Source of the DNA: an uncultured Pelagibacteraceae bacterium | Lineage (GTDB): Bacteria > Pseudomonadota > Alphaproteobacteria > Pelagibacterales > Pelagibacteraceae | Assembly: GCA_902597695.1 (NCBI GenBank) | Contig: CACJYH010000023.1 | Location: 1-8,186 of the forward strand | Length of the DNA stretch: 8,186 bases | Direction: 5' to 3' | Shown: positions 1 to 5,714 of the stretch, piece after piece | Layout: each line of letters begins with the position of its first letter | How positions within the stretch are numbered: the stretch's first letter is position 1 | The notes under the pieces: generated by a model | Told to the model about the DNA's origin: nothing | Database searches by the model: none | The model's input: only the letters and a program-made list of their open reading frames with translations | Program-made: the position numbers and the translations under genes

Positions 1-281
1 GTGCAGTACATCGCATCTTACCTTTGTTAAAAAGAGGTAAAAAATCAAAGAAAATTTATGAATTTGTTGGCCCAATTTGCGAAAGTACTGATAAGTTTAC
101 GTCCATAAAAAATTTTCAAGAACTAAAAGAGAAAGATTTTATCGCAATTTGCGATGTAGGTGCCTATGGTATATCACTCAGTTCTAATTATAATCTTAGA
201 CCTAAACCTATAGAAATATTAATTAATGGATCTAAAATAAGAGTAGTTAAAAAAAGACAAAAGCACCATGAGATAATTTAG
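1..281 (+). CDS. lysA: Diaminopimelate decarboxylase, C-terminal part (5' end outside window)
   Basis: This is the C-terminal end of the PLP-dependent enzyme that decarboxylates meso-diaminopimelate to L-lysine, the last step of lysine biosynthesis in the cytoplasm. The reading frame is already open at base 3 and gives AVHRILPLLKRG..., so the TTG at 24 is an internal Leu and not a start. Two LysA signatures are visible. VGPICES (about bases 66-86) holds the Cys-Glu pair that, in the family, completes the active site of the partner subunit. DVGAYGISLSSNYN (about 150-191) holds the Tyr near the cofactor and the conserved SSNYN. The protein ends normally at TAG 279-281 after a basic tail (VVKKRQKHHEII). 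Only about 93 of the roughly 400-420 residues usual for the family are here. plsC follows after 13 bp on the same strand, so the two are probably co-transcribed. Confidence 0.93.
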   Translation, partial: AVHRILPLLKRGKKSKKIYEFVGPICESTDKFTSIKNFQELKEKDFIAICDVGAYGISLSSNYNLRPKPIEILINGSKIRVVKKRQKHHEII

Positions 282-294
282 CTTTTGATAATTA

Positions 295-996
295 ATGATA
301 AGAAACTTTCTATTTTCAATTTTCTTTTTTTCAGGAATAATTTTAATTTCGATTATTTTTTTGCCAGCGTTAATCTTACCACAAAAATTTACACTTTTTG
401 GTGGGAAATTAATGGGTTATTGGGCTGCTATTTGTTTAAAATTTTTTTTGTCCACAAAAATCATTGTCAAAGGTAAAGAAAATTTAATTAAAAATGAAAA
501 ATTCTTTATTGCTTCCTCTCATCAATCTATGTTTGAAACTTTTTTCCTACAAACGATTTTTAATTCTCCTGTATTTATCTTAAAAAAAGAATTACTTATG
601 ATACCTATTTTTGGCTGGTACTTAAAAAAAATAGGATCAATTTCTATCAAAAGAAATAAGGTATCGAAAGAAAACATCAATTTTTTTGAAGATATTTCTA
701 AAATAATTGCAAATACAAATCGACCAATAATAATTTTTCCTCAAGGAACTCGAGTATTACCTCACGAACAACCTCCATTTAAAAAAGGTGCATCAAGGAT
801 TTATGAAGAATTGAAAATAAAATGCCAACCGGTTGCTATTAATTCTGGTTACGTCTGGCCAAAAAAAGGAAAAAAAGATATTAACAAAACAATTACAATT
901 TCAATTTTAGAACCTATCAAACCTGATTATTCCAAAGAAGAATTTTTAGGGATTTTAGAGAAAACTATATATTCTGAACTTAAATTGCTAAATTAA
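295..996 (+). CDS. plsC: 1-acyl-sn-glycerol-3-phosphate acyltransferase family protein (PlsC/LPLAT)
   Basis: This 233-residue membrane-associated acyltransferase probably adds the second acyl chain to lysophosphatidic acid, giving phosphatidic acid for phospholipid synthesis. An N-terminal hydrophobic segment (about residues 5-29) looks like a membrane anchor. The LPLAT blocks follow in order: SSHQSMFET at 74-82 (catalytic His76, with Glu81 where the classic HX4D motif has Asp), KKELLMIPIFGWYLKKIG at 97-114, IIIFPQGTR at 145-153 (phosphate-binding FPQGTR, equivalent to FPEGTR), and QPVAINSGYVWP at 178-189. Length is normal for PlsC. ATG 295 is chosen because it gives a complete anchor and lies 13 bp after lysA; no clear Shine-Dalgarno sequence precedes it. 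Its TAA (994-996) overlaps the dnaN stop on the other strand. The exact acyl acceptor cannot be read from sequence; another lysophospholipid or ornithine-lipid acyltransferase is possible. Confidence 0.88.
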   Translation: MIRNFLFSIFFFSGIILISIIFLPALILPQKFTLFGGKLMGYWAAICLKFFLSTKIIVKGKENLIKNEKFFIASSHQSMFETFFLQTIFNSPVFILKKELLMIPIFGWYLKKIGSISIKRNKVSKENINFFEDISKIIANTNRPIIIFPQGTRVLPHEQPPFKKGASRIYEELKIKCQPVAINSGYVWPKKGKKDINKTITISILEPIKPDYSKEEFLGILEKTIYSELKLLN

Positions 997-2105
997 CCTT
1001 TCATGGGCATAACTACAAAAATACTATCGAAATCACCAGGATCTTTGATTAGCGCAGGTGAACCTGAGTCATTTAGAAACATTTCAATATTATTTCCATC
1101 TAATTGTGAAGCAACATCTATAAGATATTTAGAATTAAAACTAATTTCTAAATCATGATCAAATTTCACTACAAGGGATTCTTTTCCATCACCGCTGTTG
1201 GTATTATTTACAGACAAATCTAGGTTATCTTTACTTAAGCTAAATTTTACACCATCTTTTTTATCAAGCGATACTGAGGCTACTCTATCCACCGAACTTT
1301 GAAAAATTTTAAGGTCAATTTCTAATTTTTTTTGATTATTTTTTGGAATTACTTGAATGTAATTAGGAAATTTTCCATCTATTAACTTAGAAATTAAAAT
1401 ACTATTATTTAATTCAAATTTTATCTTGGATTTCATATTTGAAATTTTTACTTCACCATCATAATTTTCTAATAATGAACTTAATTGAAAAATAGTCTTT
1501 TTAGGTAATATAATCGGTTCAAAAATTTTTTTTTCATTTAATCTGAGTTTAGAAATGGACATACGATGACTATCAGTTGATACTGCAGTTAAGTAATTCT
1601 TATCCTCAACCTCTGTTTGATGAAAATAAATTCCACTTAAATAATGTCTGGTCTCATCATTTGACACAGAAAATTTACATTTATTTAGCAACTTTAATAG
1701 ATCTTTTGATTTAAGGCTAAATTCATTCTCATTAAAATTTTCATCTGTTAAAGGAAATTCCGAAGCGGGCATACAATTTAAATTAAAAATAGATTTTTCT
1801 GATTCTAAATGAAGTTTGCTATTGTCTGTTAAAGTTAAATTTATTTTTTTTCCTGATGAGAGTTTTCTAACAATATCATACATAGTAGACGACGTAGTGG
1901 TTGTTTTTCCTTCCTCTATGACTTCGACGTTATTTATTTGATTAATAAATATTAAGTCTAAATCTGTCGCTGTTATAGTGAGTTTTGAATTTTGTGCATC
2001 GAGTAATATGTTTGACAATATTGGAAGCGTACTTCGTTTTTCTATGACTCCTTGACAATAATTTAATGCTTGCTGTAGGTCTTGTTGGTTTACATTAAAT
2101 TTCAT
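993..2105 (-). CDS. dnaN: DNA polymerase III subunit beta (sliding clamp)
   Basis: This is the 370-residue beta clamp, which forms a ring-shaped dimer around DNA and tethers DNA polymerase III and repair proteins. Length is exactly typical (about 366-375). Family landmarks are seen in all three clamp domains: KRSTLPILSNILL at 23-35 and TATDLDL at 45-51 (domain 1), VSTDSHRMS at 175-183 (domain 2), DGKFPNY at 243-249, NSKYLIDV at 324-331, SPALIKDPGD at 349-358, and the C-terminal VVMPMKG, which lines the pocket that binds clamp-interacting motifs. The start ATG (2103-2105) lies inside the 3' end of dnaA, an 11-bp overlap in a different frame, so translation is likely coupled. A weak AGAG precedes the start, within dnaA. 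No recF or gyrB follows as in many bacteria; the next gene is the convergent plsC. Confidence 0.97.
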   Translation of the reverse strand: MKFNVNQQDLQQALNYCQGVIEKRSTLPILSNILLDAQNSKLTITATDLDLIFINQINNVEVIEEGKTTTTSSTMYDIVRKLSSGKKINLTLTDNSKLHLESEKSIFNLNCMPASEFPLTDENFNENEFSLKSKDLLKLLNKCKFSVSNDETRHYLSGIYFHQTEVEDKNYLTAVSTDSHRMSISKLRLNEKKIFEPIILPKKTIFQLSSLLENYDGEVKISNMKSKIKFELNNSILISKLIDGKFPNYIQVIPKNNQKKLEIDLKIFQSSVDRVASVSLDKKDGVKFSLSKDNLDLSVNNTNSGDGKESLVVKFDHDLEISFNSKYLIDVASQLDGNNIEMFLNDSGSPALIKDPGDFDSIFVVMPMKG

Positions 2106-3513
2106 TTTCTCTATTGCTATATAATATTTGATTTTTTAATTTATCTATATTTGCAATCATATCTGGGTCTTTTTCTTTTAATTTTTCAATAGTTTTAACT
2201 GAATGAATTATAGTTGTGTGATCTCTATTTGAAAACTCTCTTCCAATTTCAGGCAGAGATTTTGAAGTCAAAATTTTTGTTAGATAAATTGCTGTTTGCC
2301 GTGGTCTTACTAGGTACCTAGATCTTCTTGATGAAAGCATTTCATTTTTACTAATCTTAAAAAATTTACACACAATAGTTTGAATGAGATCAATAGTTAC
2401 TTTATTTTCATTTAAATTAAGTAAATCTTTTAATATAACTTTTGTCTCAGCTAAGCTTGGTATTTTGTTATAAATTCTTGAAAAAGATATAATTCTATTT
2501 ATTGCACCCACCAATTCTCTCACACTCGTTGTGATTTTAATGCTTATAAAATCCTTAATTTCCTCAGGTATATTAAACTTTTCAGGATACAAATTATTTA
2601 AGTCGTTTATTTTACTTTCAAGGATTTTTTTTCTAAGTGCTAAATCAGTTTTTTGAATATCCACAACTAGACCTCCTGCAAACCTTGACTTTATCCTCTC
2701 CTGAATTCTTGACAGCTTATTAGGAGATCTATCAGCAGAAATTATAATTTGAGAACCTTTATCTAATAATGCATTAAAAGTATGAAAAAATTCTTCTTGC
2801 ATTGCCTCTTTACCATTCATGAATTGTATATCATCAATTAACAAAATATCTGTATTACGAAAATACTCTTTAAATTTGACCATATCATTAGATTTTATTG
2901 ATTTTACAAATTGATACATAAAACGTTCTGCCGATATAAACATAACCTTATTGTCTGTTTTCAGGTGATAACCAATTGCATTTAAAAGATGCGTCTTGCC
3001 CATTCCAACACCACCATAAAGATAAAGTGGATTATAATGTGAAATATTCTCTGAAACTTTTACAGAAGCTTCGTATGCTAATTTATTGCTGGAGCCAGTA
3101 ATAAAATTTTCAAAATTTTTGTTAGGATCTATTCGATTATATTGTAAATAAGAGTCTTTTATAAATGAAACATTTTCTTTATTTTCTATGACATTAATAT
3201 TATTTTCATCCTGATTTGAAGTAGGTTTATTTTCAGTTACTTTGAATTCAATTCTAACAATTTCTTTTTTATATTTTTTTATAATTTTCAAGATTTGATC
3301 TAAGTATCTAGATGTAATCCAATCACGAATGAATCTAGTAGGTACAGATAATAAGATATAATTATTGATTTCCTCGACAAAAGTTATTTTTTTAAGCCAA
3401 CTTTCGTGAATATCTAGTCCTAATTTATTTTTCATTTCAGCTTGAACTAAATTCCAATCAAGAATATCGGATTTAGAATCTTTTAAACTATTATTATTTA
3501 TAGAATTGTTCAT
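2095..3513 (-). CDS. dnaA: Chromosomal replication initiator protein DnaA
   Basis: This is the 472-residue AAA+ ATPase that binds DnaA boxes, melts the origin and loads the replicative helicase. All four domains can be traced. Domain I is about 17-92 (ILDWNLVQAEM onward, helicase/partner contact). A poorly conserved Asn/Lys-rich linker covers about 93-128. The ATPase domain is about 130-345, with Walker A GGVGMGKT at 167-174, Walker B LLIDD at 224-228, the arginine finger in RIKSRF (Arg277) and sensor 2 in VRELVGAINR (Arg332). The DNA-binding domain is about 370-472, with RPRQTAIY at 403-410 and signature SLPEIGREFSNRDHTTIIHS at 419-438. No key residue is missing. The ATG at 3511-3513 fits the usual domain I length, but no Shine-Dalgarno sequence precedes it. 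Instead a DnaA-box-like TCTCCACA sits 3 nt upstream. The 3' end overlaps dnaN by 11 bp. Confidence 0.98.
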   Translation of the reverse strand: MNNSINNNSLKDSKSDILDWNLVQAEMKNKLGLDIHESWLKKITFVEEINNYILLSVPTRFIRDWITSRYLDQILKIIKKYKKEIVRIEFKVTENKPTSNQDENNINVIENKENVSFIKDSYLQYNRIDPNKNFENFITGSSNKLAYEASVKVSENISHYNPLYLYGGVGMGKTHLLNAIGYHLKTDNKVMFISAERFMYQFVKSIKSNDMVKFKEYFRNTDILLIDDIQFMNGKEAMQEEFFHTFNALLDKGSQIIISADRSPNKLSRIQERIKSRFAGGLVVDIQKTDLALRKKILESKINDLNNLYPEKFNIPEEIKDFISIKITTSVRELVGAINRIISFSRIYNKIPSLAETKVILKDLLNLNENKVTIDLIQTIVCKFFKISKNEMLSSRRSRYLVRPRQTAIYLTKILTSKSLPEIGREFSNRDHTTIIHSVKTIEKLKEKDPDMIANIDKLKNQILYSNRENEI

Positions 3514-3516
3514 AAA

Positions 3517-3525
3517 TGTGGAGAG
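3517..3525 (-). promoter_or_regulatory. DnaA-box-like site next to the dnaA start codon
   Basis: On the minus strand this reads CTCTCCACA, matching 7 of 9 positions of the DnaA box TTATNCACA. It ends 3 nt before the dnaA ATG and occupies the place where a Shine-Dalgarno sequence would be. It shares the octamer TCTCCACA with the site at 3727-3735, in the same orientation and 210 bp away. DnaA represses its own gene in many bacteria, so this could be an autoregulatory site. A 7/9 match in AT-rich DNA can also occur by chance. Confidence 0.25.
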
Positions 3526-3726
3526 TGTTCAGTTAGAACCATAATAAAATTATTGCAACAAATAATTTTCAAAAATAAAAAAAAAATAAAATCTAGGATT
3601 GTGTAAATTTTTTTTTTTTTAAAAAAAGTATTTGACAAAAAAAAATAAAGAAAAATAAAAAAAAAATATAAATAAAATTTATAATTGAATTAAATAAGTT
3701 TGTTTATTTACTAAATCTAAATATTG

Positions 3727-3735
3727 TGTGGAGAA
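3727..3735 (-). promoter_or_regulatory. DnaA-box-like site upstream of dnaA
   Basis: On the minus strand this reads TTCTCCACA, one mismatch from the canonical DnaA box TTATCCACA. It is the best match seen in the rpsT-dnaA spacer, on the rpsT side of the A/T-run core and about 215 bp upstream of the dnaA ATG. A further weak 7/9 match (ATTTACACA, minus strand) is at 3600-3608. Binding is not demonstrated: an equally good match (TTACACACA, 2366-2374) occurs inside the dnaA coding region. Confidence 0.35.
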
Positions 3736-3803
3736 TTTTTAAGATCACAGATTTTGTAGATTTAAAAGTTGTATTAGGATTAACAACCTGAAGTGTTATT
3801 AAA

Positions 3804-4064
3804 CTAGATTGATGCTATTTTTTTGGTAAATCTTGAAACGTTTCTAGAAGCGTTTTGTTTCTTTACGATGCCTGTTTTGGCTATTTTCATCAACTCAGAA
3901 TTCAACTTAGGTAAGAACTTTAAAGCTTCAGACTTCTTTTTAGCTTCAATTAAAGAATTCATTTTCTTCAAAGCATTTTTATATCTACTTTTTCGAGCCT
4001 TATTAACAGCTGTTTGTTTTGAAATTCTTCTAATTCTTTTGATTGCTGATTTTGTGTTAGCCAT
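3804..4064 (-). CDS. rpsT: 30S ribosomal protein S20
   Basis: This is the 86-residue S20, a small basic primary 16S rRNA-binding protein of the 30S subunit body. The N-terminus MANTKSAIKRIRR matches the S20 hallmark MANxKSAxKRxR. The chain is rich in Lys and Arg throughout, in the pattern of a long helical bundle, and ends in SRFTKKIASI, like other S20 C-termini. Length is exactly typical (85-90). ATG 4062-4064 is supported by the conserved N-terminus. The upstream sequence (ACCCCTGCGCAT) has no Shine-Dalgarno motif, and a plausible promoter lies so close that the leader may be only a few bases long. It lies 49 bp downstream of mutM and 290 bp upstream of dnaA, all on the minus strand. This neighbourhood is common in alphaproteobacteria. 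Confidence 0.97.
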   Translation of the reverse strand: MANTKSAIKRIRRISKQTAVNKARKSRYKNALKKMNSLIEAKKKSEALKFLPKLNSELMKIAKTGIVKKQNASRNVSRFTKKIASI

Positions 4065-4073
4065 ATGCGCAGG

Positions 4074-4102
4074 GGTATAACTTGAGAATGAATTTTGGTC
4101 AA
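4074..4102 (-). promoter_or_regulatory. Candidate sigma70 promoter for rpsT
   Basis: On the minus strand, TTGACC (4102-4097) is separated by exactly 17 bp from TATACC (4079-4074). These match the -35 consensus at 5 of 6 positions and the -10 consensus at 4 of 6. The element fills most of the 49-bp mutM-rpsT gap. Transcription would begin near 4067-4068, leaving a leader of only about 3-5 nt before the rpsT ATG (4064). Shifting the -10 to TTATAC gives a 16-bp spacer and a similar start. This is a motif match only. Confidence 0.45.
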
Positions 4103-4113
4103 TTAAATAATTA

Positions 4114-4977
4114 TTATATTTGGCAGATATTACAAAAAAAAGAAGATCTATTGGAAATCATTTTTTTTTTAATAATTCCGTTACATCCAGACCTCTTACA
4201 ATTAAGTCCTTTTCTCTCATAAACATTAAAATTCTTTTGGAAATTTCCTGATTTACCTGATGTGTTTTTAAAATCTCTAATACTTGATCCTCCCTTTTTG
4301 ATAGCATTAATCAAAACCTTTTTAGAATTAAATATTATTTTTTTACAATCTTCTTTATTTAATAAAGATACTTTTTTATCAGGTTTAATTTTACATAAAA
4401 ATAAAATTTCACTTGCATAAATGTTTCCTATCCCTGATACAAAATTTTGATCTAATAGAAAGTTTTTTATATTTTTTGTTTTTCCTTTTAAAAAAGAATA
4501 AATATAACTTAAGTTAAATTCTGATTGAAAAGGTTCTGGTCCAAGTTTAGAGAATCTTTTATCCAAAAAATGTTCATTAACCACTATTTCAAAAAAACCA
4601 AATCTTCTTGGATCGTTGTATACAACTTTAAGATCATCAAAAACTATTTCTACATGATTATGTTTTTTAGGCAATGTAGGTGAGCTATAAAAACTGGTAT
4701 TAGTTACCAAACTTTTTTTTTGATTATAAATTAGATGAATAGTTCCTGACATACCCAGATGTAAAAGACAATAACTTTTATTTGACAGGCAAATAATCAG
4801 ATATTTTGAAAATCTTTTTACTTTGATTATTTTTTTACCTTCAAGTAATCTTGGAAAATTAAGTGGGATTTTAGTTCTTAAATTTCTATTTCTAACTATT
4901 ACTTTTTTGACCTTTTTTTGTTTAATCTTTTTGTCTAAAGATTGACGCACAATTTCTACTTCTGGTAATTCTGGCAT
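4114..4977 (-). CDS. mutM: Formamidopyrimidine-DNA glycosylase (Fpg/MutM)
   Basis: This is a 287-residue bifunctional glycosylase/AP lyase that excises 8-oxoguanine and formamidopyrimidines in base-excision repair. The N-terminus MPELPEVE gives the catalytic Pro (residue 2, N-terminal after Met removal) and Glu3, which fixes the start. Other motifs are Lys58 in RFSKYL, LLHLGMSG at 71-78, NDPRRFGF at 121-128, the helix-two-turn-helix LLDQNFVSGIGNIYASE at 174-190 with the conserved Asn185, GGSSIRDF at 229-236, and a C-terminal zinc finger with Cys260, Cys265, Cys282 and Cys285. The first Cys pair is CX4C, not the CX2C of E. coli, a spacing I recall from alphaproteobacterial homologues. It reads divergently from ubiE across 32 bp. 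An A10 run (minus strand, 4170-4161) encodes the KKK before Met273, close to the zinc finger. Confidence 0.97.
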   Translation of the reverse strand: MPELPEVEIVRQSLDKKIKQKKVKKVIVRNRNLRTKIPLNFPRLLEGKKIIKVKRFSKYLIICLSNKSYCLLHLGMSGTIHLIYNQKKSLVTNTSFYSSPTLPKKHNHVEIVFDDLKVVYNDPRRFGFFEIVVNEHFLDKRFSKLGPEPFQSEFNLSYIYSFLKGKTKNIKNFLLDQNFVSGIGNIYASEILFLCKIKPDKKVSLLNKEDCKKIIFNSKKVLINAIKKGGSSIRDFKNTSGKSGNFQKNFNVYERKGLNCKRSGCNGIIKKKMISNRSSFFCNICQI

Positions 4978-5009
4978 TTAATACTATATTGATTATATAT
5001 TTTTGAATT
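4978..5009. promoter_or_regulatory. Divergent mutM/ubiE promoter spacer
   Basis: Only 32 bp of pure A/T-type sequence separates the two divergent start codons, so both promoters must lie here or extend into coding sequence. Possible -10 elements are TATATT at 4985-4990 for ubiE and TATAAT on the minus strand (4997-4992) for mutM. The second is a perfect consensus -10 placed 15 nt from the mutM ATG. Neither has a good -35 hexamer at 16-18 bp; for mutM it would fall inside ubiE, and for ubiE inside mutM. No Shine-Dalgarno sequence is visible for either gene. Confidence 0.4.
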
Positions 5010-5714
5010 ATGCAACAATATCTACAAAATAAAAAAGGATTAGTCCAAAATGTGTTTAATCAAGTGTACGATCGTTATGATCTAATGAATGATTTTATGT
5101 CATTGGGGATTCATCGATTGTGGAAAAAAAGTCTATTAAATATGATGAATCCATCCAGTAATCAAAATTTAATTGATGTTGCTTGTGGTACTGGAGACAT
5201 AGCTAAACTATTTGTTAAACATGTAAATGAATTATCTCGTATTGCATGTGTCGATCCAAATAAAGGGATGATAAGTAAAGGGAAAGAAAAATTATCTAAG
5301 TTTAAAAATATAAATTGGATTATATCTCCAGCCGAAAAAATTCCTTTATCTGATAATTTATTCGACTTTTATACTATAAGTTTTGGTTTAAGAAACACTG
5401 CCAATATAGATAAGGCTCTTTCTGAGGCTTATAGAGTTTTGAAACCAGGGGGTCGTTTTTTATGCTTAGAGTTTTCAAAAATTCAGAATACAAATTTAGA
5501 AACCCTTTATAAAAATTACTCTAAGCTAATACCTTCTATTGGCAAGTTTGTTGTTGGTGAAAAGCAGCCGTATGAATATCTAATTAAAAGTATTGAAGAT
5601 TTTTTAAACCAGGAGGAATTAATTGACGCAATGGTTAAAAACAATTTTGAAAAATGTACCTATAGAAATTTATCAGGTGGAATAGTTTCTATTCATAGTG
5701 GATGGAAATTTTGA
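5010..5714 (+). CDS. ubiE: Ubiquinone biosynthesis C-methyltransferase UbiE
   Basis: This 234-residue SAM-dependent class I methyltransferase adds the C-methyl group to the benzoquinol ring in ubiquinone synthesis (and in menaquinone synthesis in species that make it). Visible signatures are the UbiE-specific YDLMNDFMSLGIHRLWK at 23-39, SAM-binding motif I LIDVACGTGD at 54-63, the acidic post-I strand ACVDPNKGM at 79-87, ISFGLRNT at 123-130, and RVLKPGGRFLCLEFSK at 142-157, which includes the second UbiE hallmark. The C-terminus NLSGGIVSIHSGWKF is also characteristic. ATG 5010 is the first possible start because an in-frame TGA (5004-5006) lies just upstream. The N-terminus is some 15 residues shorter than the E. 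coli protein but nothing conserved is lost. The stop TGA overlaps the ubiB ATG (TGATG), showing an operon with coupled translation. Confidence 0.96.
   Translation: MQQYLQNKKGLVQNVFNQVYDRYDLMNDFMSLGIHRLWKKSLLNMMNPSSNQNLIDVACGTGDIAKLFVKHVNELSRIACVDPNKGMISKGKEKLSKFKNINWIISPAEKIPLSDNLFDFYTISFGLRNTANIDKALSEAYRVLKPGGRFLCLEFSKIQNTNLETLYKNYSKLIPSIGKFVVGEKQPYEYLIKSIEDFLNQEELIDAMVKNNFEKCTYRNLSGGIVSIHSGWKF

Larger units (their letters stand above)
3514..3803. other. AT-rich dnaA-rpsT intergenic region; possible dnaA control region or origin
   Basis: This 290-bp stretch is the largest non-coding space in the window and lies between two minus-strand genes. Its core (about 3571-3690) is almost pure A/T: A10 at 3577-3586, T13 at 3608-3620 joined to A7 at 3621-3627, A9 at 3637-3645 and A10 at 3657-3666. 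The flanks are less extreme and carry imperfect DnaA-box-like 9-mers at 3517-3525, 3600-3608 and 3727-3735. I found no convincing sigma70 promoter for dnaA, no strong rho-independent terminator after rpsT and no open reading frame of note. An easily melted AT-rich segment flanked by DnaA boxes beside dnaA is the general architecture of a bacterial origin, but many alphaproteobacterial origins lie elsewhere. Origin function is therefore only a hypothesis. Confidence 0.6.

Noticed and set aside
24..281. A separate small gene starting at TTG 24
   Set aside because: The frame is open to the left edge and the translation matches the C-terminus of diaminopimelate decarboxylase, so it is the end of a larger gene and not a small protein.
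285..476. 63-codon plus-strand open frame overlapping the start of plsC
   Set aside because: It lies in another frame of plsC, starts with TTG, has no recognisable motif and stops inside the conserved acyltransferase sequence.
2366..2374. TTACACACA, an 8/9 DnaA box match inside dnaA
   Set aside because: It is explained by the codons for Val-Cys-Lys-Phe in domain IV. It shows that single-mismatch boxes arise by chance here, which lowers confidence in the intergenic ones.
3541..3572. Minus-strand TTGAAA (3572-3567) as a dnaA promoter -35
   Set aside because: The sequence at 17-18 bp spacing (TTTTAT or TTTATT) is a poor -10 and the better TATTAT is 20 bp away. In such AT-rich DNA this is not distinguishable from chance.
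3632..3637. TTGACA hexamer on the plus strand in the dnaA-rpsT spacer, with TATAAT at 3680-3685
   Set aside because: The spacing is 42 bp, far from the 16-18 bp needed, and no plus-strand gene lies downstream.
3778..3803. Possible terminator after rpsT: TAACA/TGTTA inverted repeat
   Set aside because: The stem is only 5 bp and almost all A-T, with an 8-nt loop, and no T-run follows on the minus strand, so it is too weak to call a rho-independent terminator.
3823..4080. 85-codon plus-strand open frame with hydrophobic translation, antisense to rpsT
   Set aside because: It is the mirror of the Lys/Arg-rich S20 gene: antisense of AAA/AAG/AGA codons reads as Phe/Leu/Ser, which explains the false membrane-protein look. 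S20 is unmistakable on the other strand.
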